Source of the DNA: Fictibacillus gelatini DSM 15865
Lineage (GTDB): Bacteria; Bacillota; Bacilli; Bacillales; Fictibacillaceae
Direction: 5' to 3'
Assembly: GCF_000430745.1 (NCBI RefSeq)
Contig: NZ_AUMP01000038.1
Coordinates: 1-33,065, forward strand
DNA: 33,065 bases
Shown here: in pieces, positions 10,071 to 20,195 of the stretch
How the letters are laid out: each line of letters starts with the position of its first letter
Position numbering within the stretch: the stretch's first letter is position 1
Notes under the pieces: generated by a model
What the model was told of the DNA's origin: nothing
Databases searched by the model: none
What the model saw: only the letters and a program-made list of their open reading frames with translations
Translations under genes and position numbers: made by a program

Positions 10071-11111
10071 ATGGCTGAAGCGTACAAACAAGCGGGTGTT
10101 GATATTGAAGCGGGGTATGAAGCGGTCAATCGGATCAAAAAACATGCGCTTCGCACAAAACGCCCTGAAGTGATGGCAGGGCTTGGAGGATTTGGAGCGA
10201 TGTTCGATCTTTCCAACCTTCCATACAACGAGCCGGTCCTTATTTCCGGTACGGACGGTGTCGGGACCAAACTTATGTTGGCGTTCATGATGGATCAACA
10301 TGATACGATCGGCATCGATGCGGTTGCGATGTGTGTAAACGACATCGTTGCACAAGGTGCAGAGCCGCTTTATTTTTTAGATTATATTGCTTGCGGGAAG
10401 CTAGAACCCGCAAAGGTTGAGCAAATTGTAAAAGGGATCGCGGATGGTTGTGAGCAAGCAGGCTGTGCCTTAATTGGCGGAGAGACAGCGGAAATGCCAG
10501 GCATGTATTCTCTTGATGAGTATGATCTTGCCGGTTTTTCTGTCGGAATTGCTGAAAAATCTAAACTAATTAAGCCAGAGCGTGTTTTAGAAGGAGATGT
10601 CCTTATTGGCCTCGCTTCCAATGGTCTTCACTCTAACGGTTTTTCGCTCGTACGGAAAGCATTGCTTGAAAAGGGCGGATTAAATGTTAACGAGCGGTAT
10701 GGCAATTTAGAAAAAACACTCGGTGAAGAACTTTTGACACCTACTCGGATTTATGTGAAGCCATTGCTTGATTTAATTAAAAAAGATGTCATTCATGGTG
10801 CTGCTCATATTACCGGCGGCGGCTTTTTTGAAAATATTCCGCGCATGCTTCCAGAAGGACTTGCGGCAGAAATCGATTACGGTTCCTGGCCGATCCCGCC
10901 AATTTTCGAACTTGTTGCCGGGACGGGTGAAATTGGCCAGAGAGAAATGTTTACGACGTTTAATATGGGAATTGGAATGGTGCTTGCCGTATCATATAAT
11001 GATGTTCATTCCGCCATTAAGTCATTAGAAGAAAATGGAGAAAAAGCGTATATTATCGGCCGCGTGAAAAAAGGCGACGGCGTCTTATTTGGCGGCGGTG
11101 AATTAAAATGA
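10071..11111 (+). CDS. purM: AIR synthetase PurM
   Basis: PurM closes the imidazole ring, converting FGAM to AIR with ATP. It is 346 residues and an AIRS-family enzyme. The phosphate-binding [10 protein letters not shown] lies near residues 64-73, followed by the conserved [20 protein letters not shown] and [12 protein letters not shown] segments. AGGAGG at 10057-10062 is 8 bp before the ATG. The stop overlaps purN as ATGA. Confidence 0.98.
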   Translation: MAEAYKQAGVDIEAGYEAVNRIKKHALRTKRPEVMAGLGGFGAMFDLSNLPYNEPVLISGTDGVGTKLMLAFMMDQHDTIGIDAVAMCVNDIVAQGAEPLYFLDYIACGKLEPAKVEQIVKGIADGCEQAGCALIGGETAEMPGMYSLDEYDLAGFSVGIAEKSKLIKPERVLEGDVLIGLASNGLHSNGFSLVRKALLEKGGLNVNERYGNLEKTLGEELLTPTRIYVKPLLDLIKKDVIHGAAHITGGGFFENIPRMLPEGLAAEIDYGSWPIPPIFELVAGTGEIGQREMFTTFNMGIGMVLAVSYNDVHSAIKSLEENGEKAYIIGRVKKGDGVLFGGGELK

Positions 11112-11683
11112 GAAATATCGCAATATTTGCTTCAGGAAGTGGATCAAACTTTCAGGCTATTGTAGACAGCGTCAAGGAGAAAAAGTTAAATGTCCATATC
11201 GCGCTCATGGTTTGCGACAAGCCGGGAGCATTTGTCATCGAACGTGCGGAAAAAGAAGGGATCGACACCTTTGTATTTCATCCGAAAAACTATGAATCAA
11301 AAGCTCATTTTGAACGGGATATCATTGAGCGACTTTATGAAAAAAATGTGGATTTTATTGCGCTTGCAGGCTATATGAGGTTAATTGGGCCGACATTACT
11401 TGATGCGTTTGAAGGCCGAATTGTCAACATCCACCCGTCACTTTTGCCGGCTTTTCCGGGTAAAGACGCGATTGGACAGGCCCTGGAAGCAGGCGCTGAT
11501 GAAACAGGGGTAACGATTCATTATGTCGACAGCGGAATGGATACAGGCCCGATCATCAAACAGGAGAAAGTTGAAATTTTACCCGAAGATACGAGAGAAG
11601 CATTGCAAGAAAGAATTCAAAAAGTCGAACACACTCTTTATCCAAGTGTACTGAAAGAATTAGTAGGAGGCGTCCGGTTGTGA
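11108..11683 (+). CDS. purN: Phosphoribosylglycinamide formyltransferase PurN
   Basis: PurN is the GAR transformylase that uses 10-formyltetrahydrofolate. It is 191 residues. The N-terminal [12 protein letters not shown] loop (7-18) binds substrate. The catalytic trio is Asn107 and His109 ([12 protein letters not shown]) with Asp145 (DSGMDTGPI), all present. The start overlaps the purM stop by 4 nt and has only a weak Shine-Dalgarno sequence, so translation is probably coupled to purM. It overlaps purH by 4 nt (GTGA). Confidence 0.98.
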   Translation: MRNIAIFASGSGSNFQAIVDSVKEKKLNVHIALMVCDKPGAFVIERAEKEGIDTFVFHPKNYESKAHFERDIIERLYEKNVDFIALAGYMRLIGPTLLDAFEGRIVNIHPSLLPAFPGKDAIGQALEAGADETGVTIHYVDSGMDTGPIIKQEKVEILPEDTREALQERIQKVEHTLYPSVLKELVGGVRL

Positions 11684-13218
11684 GTATAAAAAGAGCACTT
11701 GTTTCAGTTTCAAATAAAGAAGGTCTCGTACCTTTTGTCAAAGCGCTTGTAGAAGAAGGCGTAGAAGTCATTTCCACAGGGGGAACGAAAAAAGCGCTGG
11801 AAGAAGTGGGTGTGCCGGTCATTGGAATTTCTGAAGTAACAGGGTTTCCTGAAATTATGGACGGCCGCGTTAAAACGCTTCATCCAATGATCCATGGCGG
11901 GTTACTCGCAGTTAGAGACAACGAGGAGCATGCGGCGCAATTAAAGGCGCATGACATTACGCCGATTGATCTTGTTGTCGTAAACCTTTATCCGTTTAAA
12001 GAAACGATTGCACAGGAAAATGTTGCATTTGCTGATGCGATTGAAAATATCGATATTGGCGGTCCGAGCATGCTTCGTTCCGCTGCGAAAAACCATGCGT
12101 ATGTAACGGTCGTTGTCGATCCAAAAGATTACGAGCTCGTATTAAATGAGGTTAAAGAACACGGCAAAGTGCATGATGAAACGAGAAGAAAGCTTGCGGC
12201 AAAAACATTCCGCCATACGGCAGCCTATGACGCACTCATTGCAGAATATTTGACGAATATCGTTGAGGAAGAAAACCCTGAATCGCTTACAGTCACGTTT
12301 GAAAGGAAGCAAGCGCTTCGTTACGGGGAAAATCCGCACCAAAAAGCGAATTTCTATGTGAAGCCGCTTGGCACCAAAACGTCCATTGCCAATGCAGAGC
12401 AGCTTCACGGGAAAGAACTTTCTTACAATAACATTAATGATGCCGACAGCGCGTTAAACATCGTTCGTGAATTTAAAGAGCCGGCTGTTGTAGCGGTCAA
12501 ACATATGAATCCTTGCGGTGTCGGTGTCGGAAACACAGTTGAAGAAGCTTTTACAAAAGCGTTTGAAGCCGATCCAGTGTCCATTTTCGGTGGAATTATC
12601 GCTTCGAACAGAGAAATTGATGAAGCGACAGCAGTAAAGCTCAATGAAATTTTCCTTGAAATTATTATTGCGCCTTCTTTTAGCGAAGAAGCCCTTGCAA
12701 TTTTAACAAAAAAGAAAAATATCCGTCTATTAACGGTAGAATTTACGGAAGAACAAAAAATTGAAAGGCGTTTAACATCGATCCGCGGTGGCCTTTTAGT
12801 TCAAGATGAAGATGCATTCGGTCTTGATGATGCGACAATCTCCATTCCGACGAAGCGAGAGCCGACCGAAAAAGAGTGGGAAGATTTACGTTTAGCATGG
12901 AAGGTCGTTAAACATGTGAAATCAAATGCAATCGTCCTTGCAAAAGACAATATGACAATCGGCATTGGAGCGGGACAAATGAACCGTGTCGGAGCGGCAA
13001 AAATTGCGATTGAACAAGCAGGTGATTTAGCGAAAGGAAGCGCATTAGGATCTGACGCTTTCTTCCCGATGAATGATACAGTTGAAGCGGCAGCGAAAGC
13101 GGGAGTAACAGCAATTATTCAACCAGGTGGCTCAATTCGCGACGAAGATTCAATTAAAAAGGCCGACGAATACGGGATTGCGATGGTCTTTACGGGTGTT
13201 CGCCATTTTAAACATTGA
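11680..13218 (+). CDS. purH: Bifunctional AICAR transformylase / IMP cyclohydrolase PurH
   Basis: PurH performs the last two steps, AICAR to FAICAR to IMP. It is 512 residues. The N-terminal MGS-like cyclohydrolase domain (about 1-145) includes [18 protein letters not shown] (61-69) and [12 protein letters not shown]. The C-terminal transformylase domain includes RYGENPHQ (214-221) and the catalytic Lys274-His275 in VKHMNPCG. The start is GTG, 9 bp after AGGAGG and overlapping purN. A 141-nt gap holding a 21-bp repeat array separates it from purD. Confidence 0.98.
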   Translation: MSIKRALVSVSNKEGLVPFVKALVEEGVEVISTGGTKKALEEVGVPVIGISEVTGFPEIMDGRVKTLHPMIHGGLLAVRDNEEHAAQLKAHDITPIDLVVVNLYPFKETIAQENVAFADAIENIDIGGPSMLRSAAKNHAYVTVVVDPKDYELVLNEVKEHGKVHDETRRKLAAKTFRHTAAYDALIAEYLTNIVEEENPESLTVTFERKQALRYGENPHQKANFYVKPLGTKTSIANAEQLHGKELSYNNINDADSALNIVREFKEPAVVAVKHMNPCGVGVGNTVEEAFTKAFEADPVSIFGGIIASNREIDEATAVKLNEIFLEIIIAPSFSEEALAILTKKKNIRLLTVEFTEEQKIERRLTSIRGGLLVQDEDAFGLDDATISIPTKREPTEKEWEDLRLAWKVVKHVKSNAIVLAKDNMTIGIGAGQMNRVGAAKIAIEQAGDLAKGSALGSDAFFPMNDTVEAAAKAGVTAIIQPGGSIRDEDSIKKADEYGIAMVFTGVRHFKH

Positions 13219-13220
13219 AT

Positions 13221-13330
13221 AATTCCGCCGATTTTAGAGATAATTCCGCCAAAATTGGTTAGAATTCCGCCGGTTTCAAATATAATTCCGCCAAAATCGG
13301 TCATAATTCCGCCGATTTCCAGATGAATTC
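13221..13330 (+). repeat. 21-bp phased AATTCCGCC repeat array in purH-purD gap
   Basis: AATTCCGCC begins at 13221, 13242, 13263, 13284 and 13305, an exact 21-bp period. A decayed sixth head (AATTC) is at 13326, still in phase. The tails alternate: units 1, 3 and 5 continue GATTT or GGTTT, while units 2 and 4 continue AAAATTGG or AAAATCGG. Odd and even tails are complementary, giving hairpins 13228-13235/13251-13258, 13270-13276/13294-13300 and the alternative 13294-13300/13312-13318. The array starts 3 bp after the purH stop and ends before the purD Shine-Dalgarno sequence. It is noncoding on the plus strand. Its function is unknown. Confidence 0.93.
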
Positions 13331-13335
13331 ATTAA

Positions 13336-14622
<1,287 letters not shown>

Positions 14623-14634
14623 TATATAAATGGG

Positions 14635-14668
14635 AAAAGGCTCCCCTGAGAAAAGGGGCGCCTTTTAA
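14635..14668. terminator. Bidirectional terminator between purD and DUF2892 gene
   Basis: AAAAGGC-CCCC pairs with GGGG-GCCTTTT (14635-14666, one internal mismatch, loop near 14647-14653). The flanking A and T runs make it usable in both directions. It ends the pur operon on the plus strand and overlaps the stop codon of the convergent minus-strand gene. Confidence 0.8.
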
Positions 14669-14925
14669 CTTGGATTAACATCCGTTTTATCGTTTGTAAG
14701 CATGCTGCTATCTTCTTGATTAAATAGATTGCAGCGGTTAAAAAGCTCAGTTAATGGGCAGAATCGAACAATTCCTTCAGCAACTTTCATGGCCCCCATC
14801 ATGATCAACAACAAATAAGATCCGCGATAAGGGCGGCGGGCATATCTCGCTGTAAATACAGCTAACACGGTTAATCCGCAAATGATACGAATAAATGCAT
14901 TCGCGGTTCCAATATTTTTTTTCAT
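14665..14925 (-). CDS. DUF2892-family small membrane protein
   Basis: This 86-residue protein begins KKNIGTANAFIRIICGL, the usual opening of the DUF2892 (YgaP-type transmembrane) family. It has two hydrophobic segments (about residues 12-25 and 35-50) joined by a basic turn (RYARRPYRG), then the family's FCPL motif (RFCPLTELFNRC) with two cysteines. DUF2892 domains occur alone or fused to rhodanese domains; the role of the stand-alone form is not known. The ATG has AAGGAG (plus strand CTCCTT at 14935-14940) about 9 bp upstream. It converges on purD and diverges from yerA. Confidence 0.8.
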   Translation of the reverse strand: MKKNIGTANAFIRIICGLTVLAVFTARYARRPYRGSYLLLIMMGAMKVAEGIVRFCPLTELFNRCNLFNQEDSSMLTNDKTDVNPS

Positions 14926-14959
14926 TATAAAAAACTCCTTTATTACTTTTATTGTTTAA

Positions 14960-14988
14960 TTGATAAAAAATCTGTGTTATGCTATAGG
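14960..14988 (+). promoter_or_regulatory. Predicted sigma-A promoter of yerA
   Basis: TTGATA (14960-14965), a 17-bp spacer, and TATAGG (14983-14988) preceded by TG at 14980-14981 (extended -10). It lies 30 bp before the yerA start in the divergent gap. Confidence 0.5.
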
Positions 14989-15018
14989 AAATTTAATTTT
15001 GGGTGAAAGGTGAACGCC

Positions 15019-16761
15019 ATGTCCAATCAAGTTTTGTACTGGTCGAAAAATGAATTACGAGAGCAGGTAGCTGTTTTAGATGGTGAAGTTGCTCCATCCA
15101 TTGTTTTAAAAAATGCTACCTATTTAAATCAAAATTTGCGGCAATGGAAAAAAGCAAACATTTGGGTCTATGAAAACAGGATTGTCTATGTTGGGGAGCA
15201 AATGCCGGATCGCCTTGAAAAAACGGAGGTCATCGATCTTGCGGGTAAACATGTCGTCCCCGGGTATATCGAACCACATACGCATCCATTTCAACTATAT
15301 AATCCCCAAACCCTTGCGCATTATGCATCAAATAGAGGGACGACAACATTTATATGCGACAACTTAACGCTTCTTTTATCATCTCCGTTAAAGAAAGCGC
15401 TTTCTTTGATGGAGGACTTAAACCGATTGCCTTATACGTATTATTGGTGGTGCCGCTATGATTCCCAATCGGAATTAATCAAAGAAGAACAGCATTTTTC
15501 TTTAGGGACAATTAGAAGTATTTTGGCAAGCCCTTATTGCATTCAAGGCGGAGAGTTGACGAGTTGGCCGAAAGTGTTAAGCGGTGATGATACGATTTTG
15601 CAAATGATGCAAGATACAAAAAGGTATGGAAGAAGAATCGAAGGCCATCTTCCGGGATCTTCTGAAAAAACATTGACGAAAATGGCGCTTCTCGGAGTGA
15701 ACTGTGACCATGAAGCAATGACCGGCGAAGAAGCGATAAGGCGGATGAACGTAGGTTACACAACTTCACTGCGGTATTCTTCAATCCGCCCGGACTTACC
15801 GCGATTGTTGCGGGAGTTAAAAGAGCTCGGCGTCAATTATTTTGACCGCGTCATCTTTACGACCGACGGATCTACACCGGCGTTTTATGAACAAGGGGTA
15901 ACCGACAAAATGATTTCAATCGCCCTTGAATCTGGAATTGATCCAATTGATGCTTATAATATGGCGGCATATAATGTGGCCCGCTATTATGGGATGGAGC
16001 ATCTGCTCGGCATGATTGCACCAGGAAGACTGGCACATATTAATATTCTTGAACGGTTAGATAACCCGGTTCCACAGTCTGTATTAGCAAAAGGGCAATG
16101 GATTAAAAAAGACGGGGAAGAAGTCTTCCCGCTAGAAGAGTTTCCGTGGTCAGACTATGGCATCAAACCGCTAGAATTAAAATGGAATTTAACAGAAGAA
16201 GACTTTAATTTCAGCTCGCTTGTTGGAATTGAAATGGTCAATTCTGTAATTACCAAACCGTACAAGGTGAACATTGATCCGACAAGTGTTGAACTTGCGG
16301 AAGATCATGATGAATGCTTTTTAATGCTTCTTGATCGTCATGGAAAGTGGCAGGTAAATACGATTGTCAAAGGATTCGCGCGGAATGTGTCAGGATTTTG
16401 CAGTTCATATTCAAGTACCGGTGATTTAATCGTCATCGGAAAAAATAAAGATGATATGCTAAAGGCGTTTGAGCGGGTGAAGGAATTAAAAGGCGGCATT
16501 GTTCTTGCTGAGAACGGGGAAATCGTAAGTGAAATCAAACTTCCGCTCGGCGGCGGTTTATCGGATAAGCGTCTTGAATACTTAATGGAAGAAGAAAAAG
16601 CGTTGACAAATGAGCTTCGCAAACGCGGATATCAGTTTGAAGATCCAATATACAGTTTGCTCTTCTTCTCATCAACCCATTTGCCATATATTCGCATTAC
16701 ACAGCTGGGAATGTATGATGTGAAAAACAAAGTAGTACTCTTTCCTGCGATTATGCGTTAA
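15019..16761 (+). CDS. yerA: Adenine deaminase-family amidohydrolase YerA
   Basis: This is an amidohydrolase-superfamily protein of the adenine deaminase family (adenine to hypoxanthine plus ammonia is the family reaction). The metal-site motif is degenerate compared with AdeC: PGYIEPHTHPFQL in place of the usual PGFIDxHxH form. GHLPGSS, CDHEAMTGEEA and a late IFTTDGSTPA segment follow. The start chosen is the ATG at 15019, giving 580 residues, because GAAAGG at 15005-15010 is 8 bp upstream; a GTG three codons earlier overlaps that site. Whether this paralogue deaminates adenine in vivo is not settled by sequence. Its context, between de novo purine synthesis and nucleoside hydrolases, suits purine salvage. 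Confidence 0.85.
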   Translation: MSNQVLYWSKNELREQVAVLDGEVAPSIVLKNATYLNQNLRQWKKANIWVYENRIVYVGEQMPDRLEKTEVIDLAGKHVVPGYIEPHTHPFQLYNPQTLAHYASNRGTTTFICDNLTLLLSSPLKKALSLMEDLNRLPYTYYWWCRYDSQSELIKEEQHFSLGTIRSILASPYCIQGGELTSWPKVLSGDDTILQMMQDTKRYGRRIEGHLPGSSEKTLTKMALLGVNCDHEAMTGEEAIRRMNVGYTTSLRYSSIRPDLPRLLRELKELGVNYFDRVIFTTDGSTPAFYEQGVTDKMISIALESGIDPIDAYNMAAYNVARYYGMEHLLGMIAPGRLAHINILERLDNPVPQSVLAKGQWIKKDGEEVFPLEEFPWSDYGIKPLELKWNLTEEDFNFSSLVGIEMVNSVITKPYKVNIDPTSVELAEDHDECFLMLLDRHGKWQVNTIVKGFARNVSGFCSSYSSTGDLIVIGKNKDDMLKAFERVKELKGGIVLAENGEIVSEIKLPLGGGLSDKRLEYLMEEEKALTNELRKRGYQFEDPIYSLLFFSSTHLPYIRITQLGMYDVKNKVVLFPAIMR

Positions 16762-16808
16762 ACTATAAAAGAGTACTTCGCATAAAAAATACTTGCATGG
16801 GGGACCAC

Positions 16809-17825
16809 ATGAAACGATGGACGTTGTTAGCGTTTTGTTGTTTGTTGGTCATTTTCACGATGGCTGGATGTGAAAAGAAAGTGAAAGAAACAGCCGGAAA
16901 AAATGAACATGTAGAAAAAAAGAAACCTGAACGAAAGCAACAACCGTTTCAAAATGTTTACCCATTAACCGGAATCGCAACCAATCATAAAACCGACGCA
17001 CGGCCGATTGGGGTCATGATTAATAACCACTGGAAGGCTCGTCCGCAATCCGGCCTTCATAAGGCCGATATTGTTTATGAAGTATTGGCTGAAGGAGGCA
17101 TTACGCGTTTTCTGGCCATTTTTCAAAGTGAGATGCCGGTGATCGTCGGTCCTGTTAGAAGTGCGAGGGATTATTTCGTAGATTTGAGCCAGGGGTATCA
17201 CTCTATTTATGTTTTTCATGGATGGAGCCCGAAAGCAAAAGAAATGTTAACTGGCGGAACGATTGATTCGCTCAATGGATTAAAGTATGACGGGAGCCTG
17301 TTTAAGCGGGTGAGCTTCCGCCAGGCACCGCATAACTCGTACATTACGTATAAGAACATCATAAAAGGTGCCAAACAGGAAGGCTTTGCCTTGACAGATA
17401 AAATCAAGCCTTTGCCGTTTTTGAAAAAAGAAGAAATAAAAGGTGACAAAGCGGTTTCTGTTTTGGTAACATACAACCGAAATGAAAAGGTGAACTATAC
17501 GTATCATAAAGCGAGAAATGCATACGTTCGTTCCTCGGAAGGAGAGCCGACGATCGATCGTGAAACGAAAACCCCGATTGAAGCCAATAATGTTTTCATC
17601 GTAGAAGCACGTCATCACGTGATAGATAAGAAAGGGAGGATTGGGATCGATTTAGTCTCCGGAGGAAATGCCTTGTTAGTGCAAAATGGAGTAGCGCGAA
17701 AGATAAAGTGGCAAAACGACCGCGGCCGAATTATTCCGGTCGGCACTGGATTTATCCCCGGCAAGACGTGGATCAATATCGTTCCGGCAGATCCCGGTCT
17801 TGAAAAAATCGTTACCATACAGTAG
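16809..17825 (+). CDS. yerB: DUF3048 lipoprotein YerB
   Basis: This is a predicted lipoprotein of the DUF3048 family with no settled function. A basic start (MKRW) and hydrophobic stretch lead to the lipobox-like TMAGC with Cys21, then a lysine-rich linker (about 22-45). The conserved DUF3048 core follows: GVMINNHWKARPQSGL, ADIVYEVLAEGGITRFLA, VGPVRSARDYF and HGWSPKAKE. An ATG four codons earlier (16797) is in frame, but the purine-rich GGGGGA just after it makes a better Shine-Dalgarno sequence for 16809, which also gives a normal signal peptide; the result is 338 residues. It lies 47 bp after yerA and 23 bp before yerC, probably in one transcript. Confidence 0.87.
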   Translation: MKRWTLLAFCCLLVIFTMAGCEKKVKETAGKNEHVEKKKPERKQQPFQNVYPLTGIATNHKTDARPIGVMINNHWKARPQSGLHKADIVYEVLAEGGITRFLAIFQSEMPVIVGPVRSARDYFVDLSQGYHSIYVFHGWSPKAKEMLTGGTIDSLNGLKYDGSLFKRVSFRQAPHNSYITYKNIIKGAKQEGFALTDKIKPLPFLKKEEIKGDKAVSVLVTYNRNEKVNYTYHKARNAYVRSSEGEPTIDRETKTPIEANNVFIVEARHHVIDKKGRIGIDLVSGGNALLVQNGVARKIKWQNDRGRIIPVGTGFIPGKTWINIVPADPGLEKIVTIQ

Positions 17826-17848
17826 AAGAAGTGAAGGAGTGCACGAGG

Positions 17849-18160
17849 ATGCAAATTGATAAACTAAGAGGAAAAGCGCTAGATCAATTATTTGAAGCGA
17901 TTTTAGCCTTGAAAGATGTGGAAGAATGTTATCGTTTTTTTGATGACTTATGCACGATGAACGAAATCCAGTCACTTGCCCAGCGTTTAGAAGTCGCCCG
18001 CATGCTTCGCGAAGGAATGACTTACCATAAGATCGAAACGGAAACAGGGGCAAGCACTGCGACGATTTCCCGCGTCAAACGTTGCTTAAACTTCGGAAAT
18101 GACGCCTACCAGATGGCGCTTGACCGAATTTATAAGAAAGAAGAAAACAAGGACCTGTAA
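17849..18160 (+). CDS. yerC: TrpR-like DNA-binding protein YerC
   Basis: YerC belongs to the TrpR-like YerC/YecD family of small helix-turn-helix proteins. The HTH is in the C-terminal half, around EGMTYHKIETETGASTATI and SRVKRCL. It is 103 residues from the ATG at 17849, chosen because AAGGAG (17834-17839) is 9 bp upstream; an in-frame GTG six codons earlier lies before that site. The very conserved RFFDDLCT and IQSLAQRLEVARML segments leave little doubt about the family. Its targets cannot be read from this window. It is last in yerA-yerB-yerC, and its stop codon lies inside the terminator stem. Confidence 0.93.
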   Translation: MQIDKLRGKALDQLFEAILALKDVEECYRFFDDLCTMNEIQSLAQRLEVARMLREGMTYHKIETETGASTATISRVKRCLNFGNDAYQMALDRIYKKEENKDL

Positions 18161-18190
18161 GCGAAAATGCTACAGGTCCTTTCTTCTTTT
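18149..18190 (+). terminator. Terminator after yerC
   Basis: AAGGACCTGTA (18149-18159) pairs perfectly with TACAGGTCCTT (18171-18181), followed by a T-rich tract (TTCTTCTTTT). The left arm includes most of the yerC stop codon. Confidence 0.9.
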
Positions 18191-18216
18191 GGAGAAAAAT
18201 AGCACCGCTCTTTTAT

Positions 18217-18263
18217 TTGACTTTTCTGAACTAGATTGATATTGTTATATGTAACCGGTTACA
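18217..18263 (+). promoter_or_regulatory. Promoter and palindromic operator of the rbs/nucleoside operon
   Basis: TGTAACCGGTTACA at 18250-18263 is a perfect 14-bp palindrome with the central CG typical of LacI-family operators. It is 15 bp before the repressor start, which points to autoregulation. Upstream, TTGACT (18217-18222) is a good -35; the -10 at 17-bp spacing, TATTGT (18240-18245), is weak. The operator would cover the transcription start. A CcpA site is a less likely reading, because the sequence fits the RbsR style better than a cre. Confidence 0.75.
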
Positions 18264-18278
18264 GAAAAGAGAGGGATT

Positions 18279-19253
18279 ATGGCAACGATTAAGGAAGTCG
18301 CAAAAGAGGCGGGCGTGTCTGTCGCAACCGTATCAAGAGTTATAAATAATAACGGCTATGTGAACGACGAGACGCGAAAAAGGGTAGAAAAGGCGATTCA
18401 ATCATTAAATTATCAACCAAATGATGTTGCGCGGAGCCTTTTTAAAAAACAATCGCAAACGATCGGCTTAATGGTTCCTGATATTATGAACCCTTTCTTC
18501 CCGGAGCTTGCAAGAGCCGTAGAAGATACGGCAAGCAAACTTGGCTATACCGTTATTTTATGCAATACAGATGAAGACATCGAGAAAGAACAAATGTATT
18601 TAAATACGCTGTTAAGAAAATATATCGATGGTTTAATTGTGGTGTCCAATACGTTAACCGCAAAGCAAATTAAAAGATTGAATGTTCCAGTTGTTACGGT
18701 TGACCGCGAAATCAGCAAAGATATTCCAACGATCATTGTGCAAAACACGGCGGGCGGCCGGATGGCCACACGTTACTTAAAAGAAATTGGGTGTGAAAGA
18801 ATCGCCCATTTAAAAGGTCCGGATCATATTCGAAATGCGAACGAGCGGTGTTGTGGGTATAAGGAAGAAGTACATAATGAACCGTGGTTTAAAGAAGACT
18901 ATATTATTGAAGGGCATTATGAAATGGAATCGGCGATCAAGGCAACCTATCAATTGCTTACCCGGTACCCGGATATTGATGGAATTTTTGCAGGCAACGA
19001 TATTATGGCTATCGGGGCGATCAAGGCTGTCCATCAATTGGGCAAAAAAGTGCCTGATGATGTGGCGGTTATCGGCTTTGACGGAATCGCACTGGCGAAG
19101 GCGGCAACACCTGAACTGACAACGATTGCTCAACCTATTTACGAAATGGGGAGAATGGCGGCCAATCTTCTCATTGATCTCATTGAAAAGAAGAAAATAG
19201 AAAAAACATTTTATAACTTAGAAGTTGAGCTTGTAAAAAGGCAGTCCACCTGA
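18279..19253 (+). CDS. rbsR: LacI-family repressor, RbsR-type
   Basis: This is a 324-residue LacI/GalR-family regulator. The HTH is at residues 2-22 (TIKEVAKEAGVSVATVSRVIN), followed by the hinge (YQPNDVARSL) and a periplasmic-binding-like core starting at TIGLMVPDIMNPFF. GFDGIALA near the C-terminus is part of the effector-binding region. Assignment to RbsR rests on its position before rbsK and the palindrome just upstream. The effector is probably ribose or a related sugar (inference). AGAGAGGG precedes the ATG. rbsK follows after 42 bp. Confidence 0.85.
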   Translation: MATIKEVAKEAGVSVATVSRVINNNGYVNDETRKRVEKAIQSLNYQPNDVARSLFKKQSQTIGLMVPDIMNPFFPELARAVEDTASKLGYTVILCNTDEDIEKEQMYLNTLLRKYIDGLIVVSNTLTAKQIKRLNVPVVTVDREISKDIPTIIVQNTAGGRMATRYLKEIGCERIAHLKGPDHIRNANERCCGYKEEVHNEPWFKEDYIIEGHYEMESAIKATYQLLTRYPDIDGIFAGNDIMAIGAIKAVHQLGKKVPDDVAVIGFDGIALAKAATPELTTIAQPIYEMGRMAANLLIDLIEKKKIEKTFYNLEVELVKRQST

Positions 19254-19295
19254 TATAGGAATGCCTTTCATAAAGAGATAGGGGGAACAAACCAC

Positions 19296-20180
19296 ATGCA
19301 GCGACGGCCGAAAATTACGGTAGTTGGAAGTATTAATATGGACATTGTCACGATTACAAAGACCGTCCCGAAAATGGGGCAAACGGTTAAAGGGGAACAA
19401 TTTAAGACGAATCCAGGCGGAAAAGGAGCAAACCAGGCAGTTGCTGCCGCCCGTTTAGGGGCAGATGTGCAAATGGTAGGATGTGTAGGAAATGACGGTT
19501 TTGGCCGGGAAGTTTTAAAAAATCTGCAAGAACAAGGCGTAAACATAAGCCATGTGGAACCGGTTACAGATTGTACAGGTACCGCAACGATCATTGTTTC
19601 TAATAAAGATAACAGCATTATCGTCGTTTCAGGCGCCAATGATCACGTTACCACAGACTATGTAGAAGCCAAGCGGTCCGTAATTGCTGAAAGCGACATT
19701 TTGCTTCTTCAACTAGAAATCCCGCTTGCAAGTGTGAAGAAAGCCGTTCAAATCGCAAAGGAAAACGGGGTAAAAGTCATCTTGAATCCAGCGCCGATTC
19801 AAGAACTTCCAGATGATTTATTAGATGAGATCGATTACATTACACCAAATGAACATGAACTTGATTTGCTTAAAGAAAGCTATGAGTTTCAAAAACTTCA
19901 AGAAAAAGTGATAGTAACAAAAGGTTCGGAAGGTGTGATTTTCTATGAAAATGGAAAAGAAATCGCCATCCGATCATATAACGTCGATGTTGTCGATACG
20001 ACGGGTGCTGGAGATTCGTTTAACGGTGCATTTGCCGTGGCCTTAAGCAAAGGGATGTCATTAAAAGCGGCATGCAAGTATGGCAATGCCGTGGGCGCTT
20101 TGTCTACTACAAAGCTCGGCGCACAGGCGGGAATGCCGACGAAGGAAGAAGTGGAGAAATTTATTGCCGTGAGAGGATAG
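19296..20180 (+). CDS. rbsK: Ribokinase RbsK
   Basis: Ribokinase phosphorylates ribose to ribose 5-phosphate, a PRPP precursor. It is a PfkB-family protein of 294 residues. The N-terminal GSINMDIV, the PfkB signature GGKGANQAVAAARLG (41-55) and the ATP/catalytic motif DTTGAGD (234-240, base Asp240) are all present. AGGGGGA is 9 bp before the ATG. In B. subtilis rbsK sits in rbsRKDACB with the ribose ABC transporter; here it is followed directly by two nucleoside hydrolases, so its ribose probably comes from nucleoside cleavage. Confidence 0.92.
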   Translation: MQRRPKITVVGSINMDIVTITKTVPKMGQTVKGEQFKTNPGGKGANQAVAAARLGADVQMVGCVGNDGFGREVLKNLQEQGVNISHVEPVTDCTGTATIIVSNKDNSIIVVSGANDHVTTDYVEAKRSVIAESDILLLQLEIPLASVKKAVQIAKENGVKVILNPAPIQELPDDLLDEIDYITPNEHELDLLKESYEFQKLQEKVIVTKGSEGVIFYENGKEIAIRSYNVDVVDTTGAGDSFNGAFAVALSKGMSLKAACKYGNAVGALSTTKLGAQAGMPTKEEVEKFIAVRG

Positions 20181-20195
20181 AAGGGAAGAAGGAAC

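Noticed and set aside
13119-13304. Minus-strand 61-codon frame with repeated GGII heptads (DFGGII, ETGGIL, NFGGII, KIGGII).
   Set aside because: The heptad pattern is forced by the 21-bp (7-codon) DNA period; the frame overlaps the end of purH and I see no convincing Shine-Dalgarno sequence. It is better explained as a by-product of the noncoding array.
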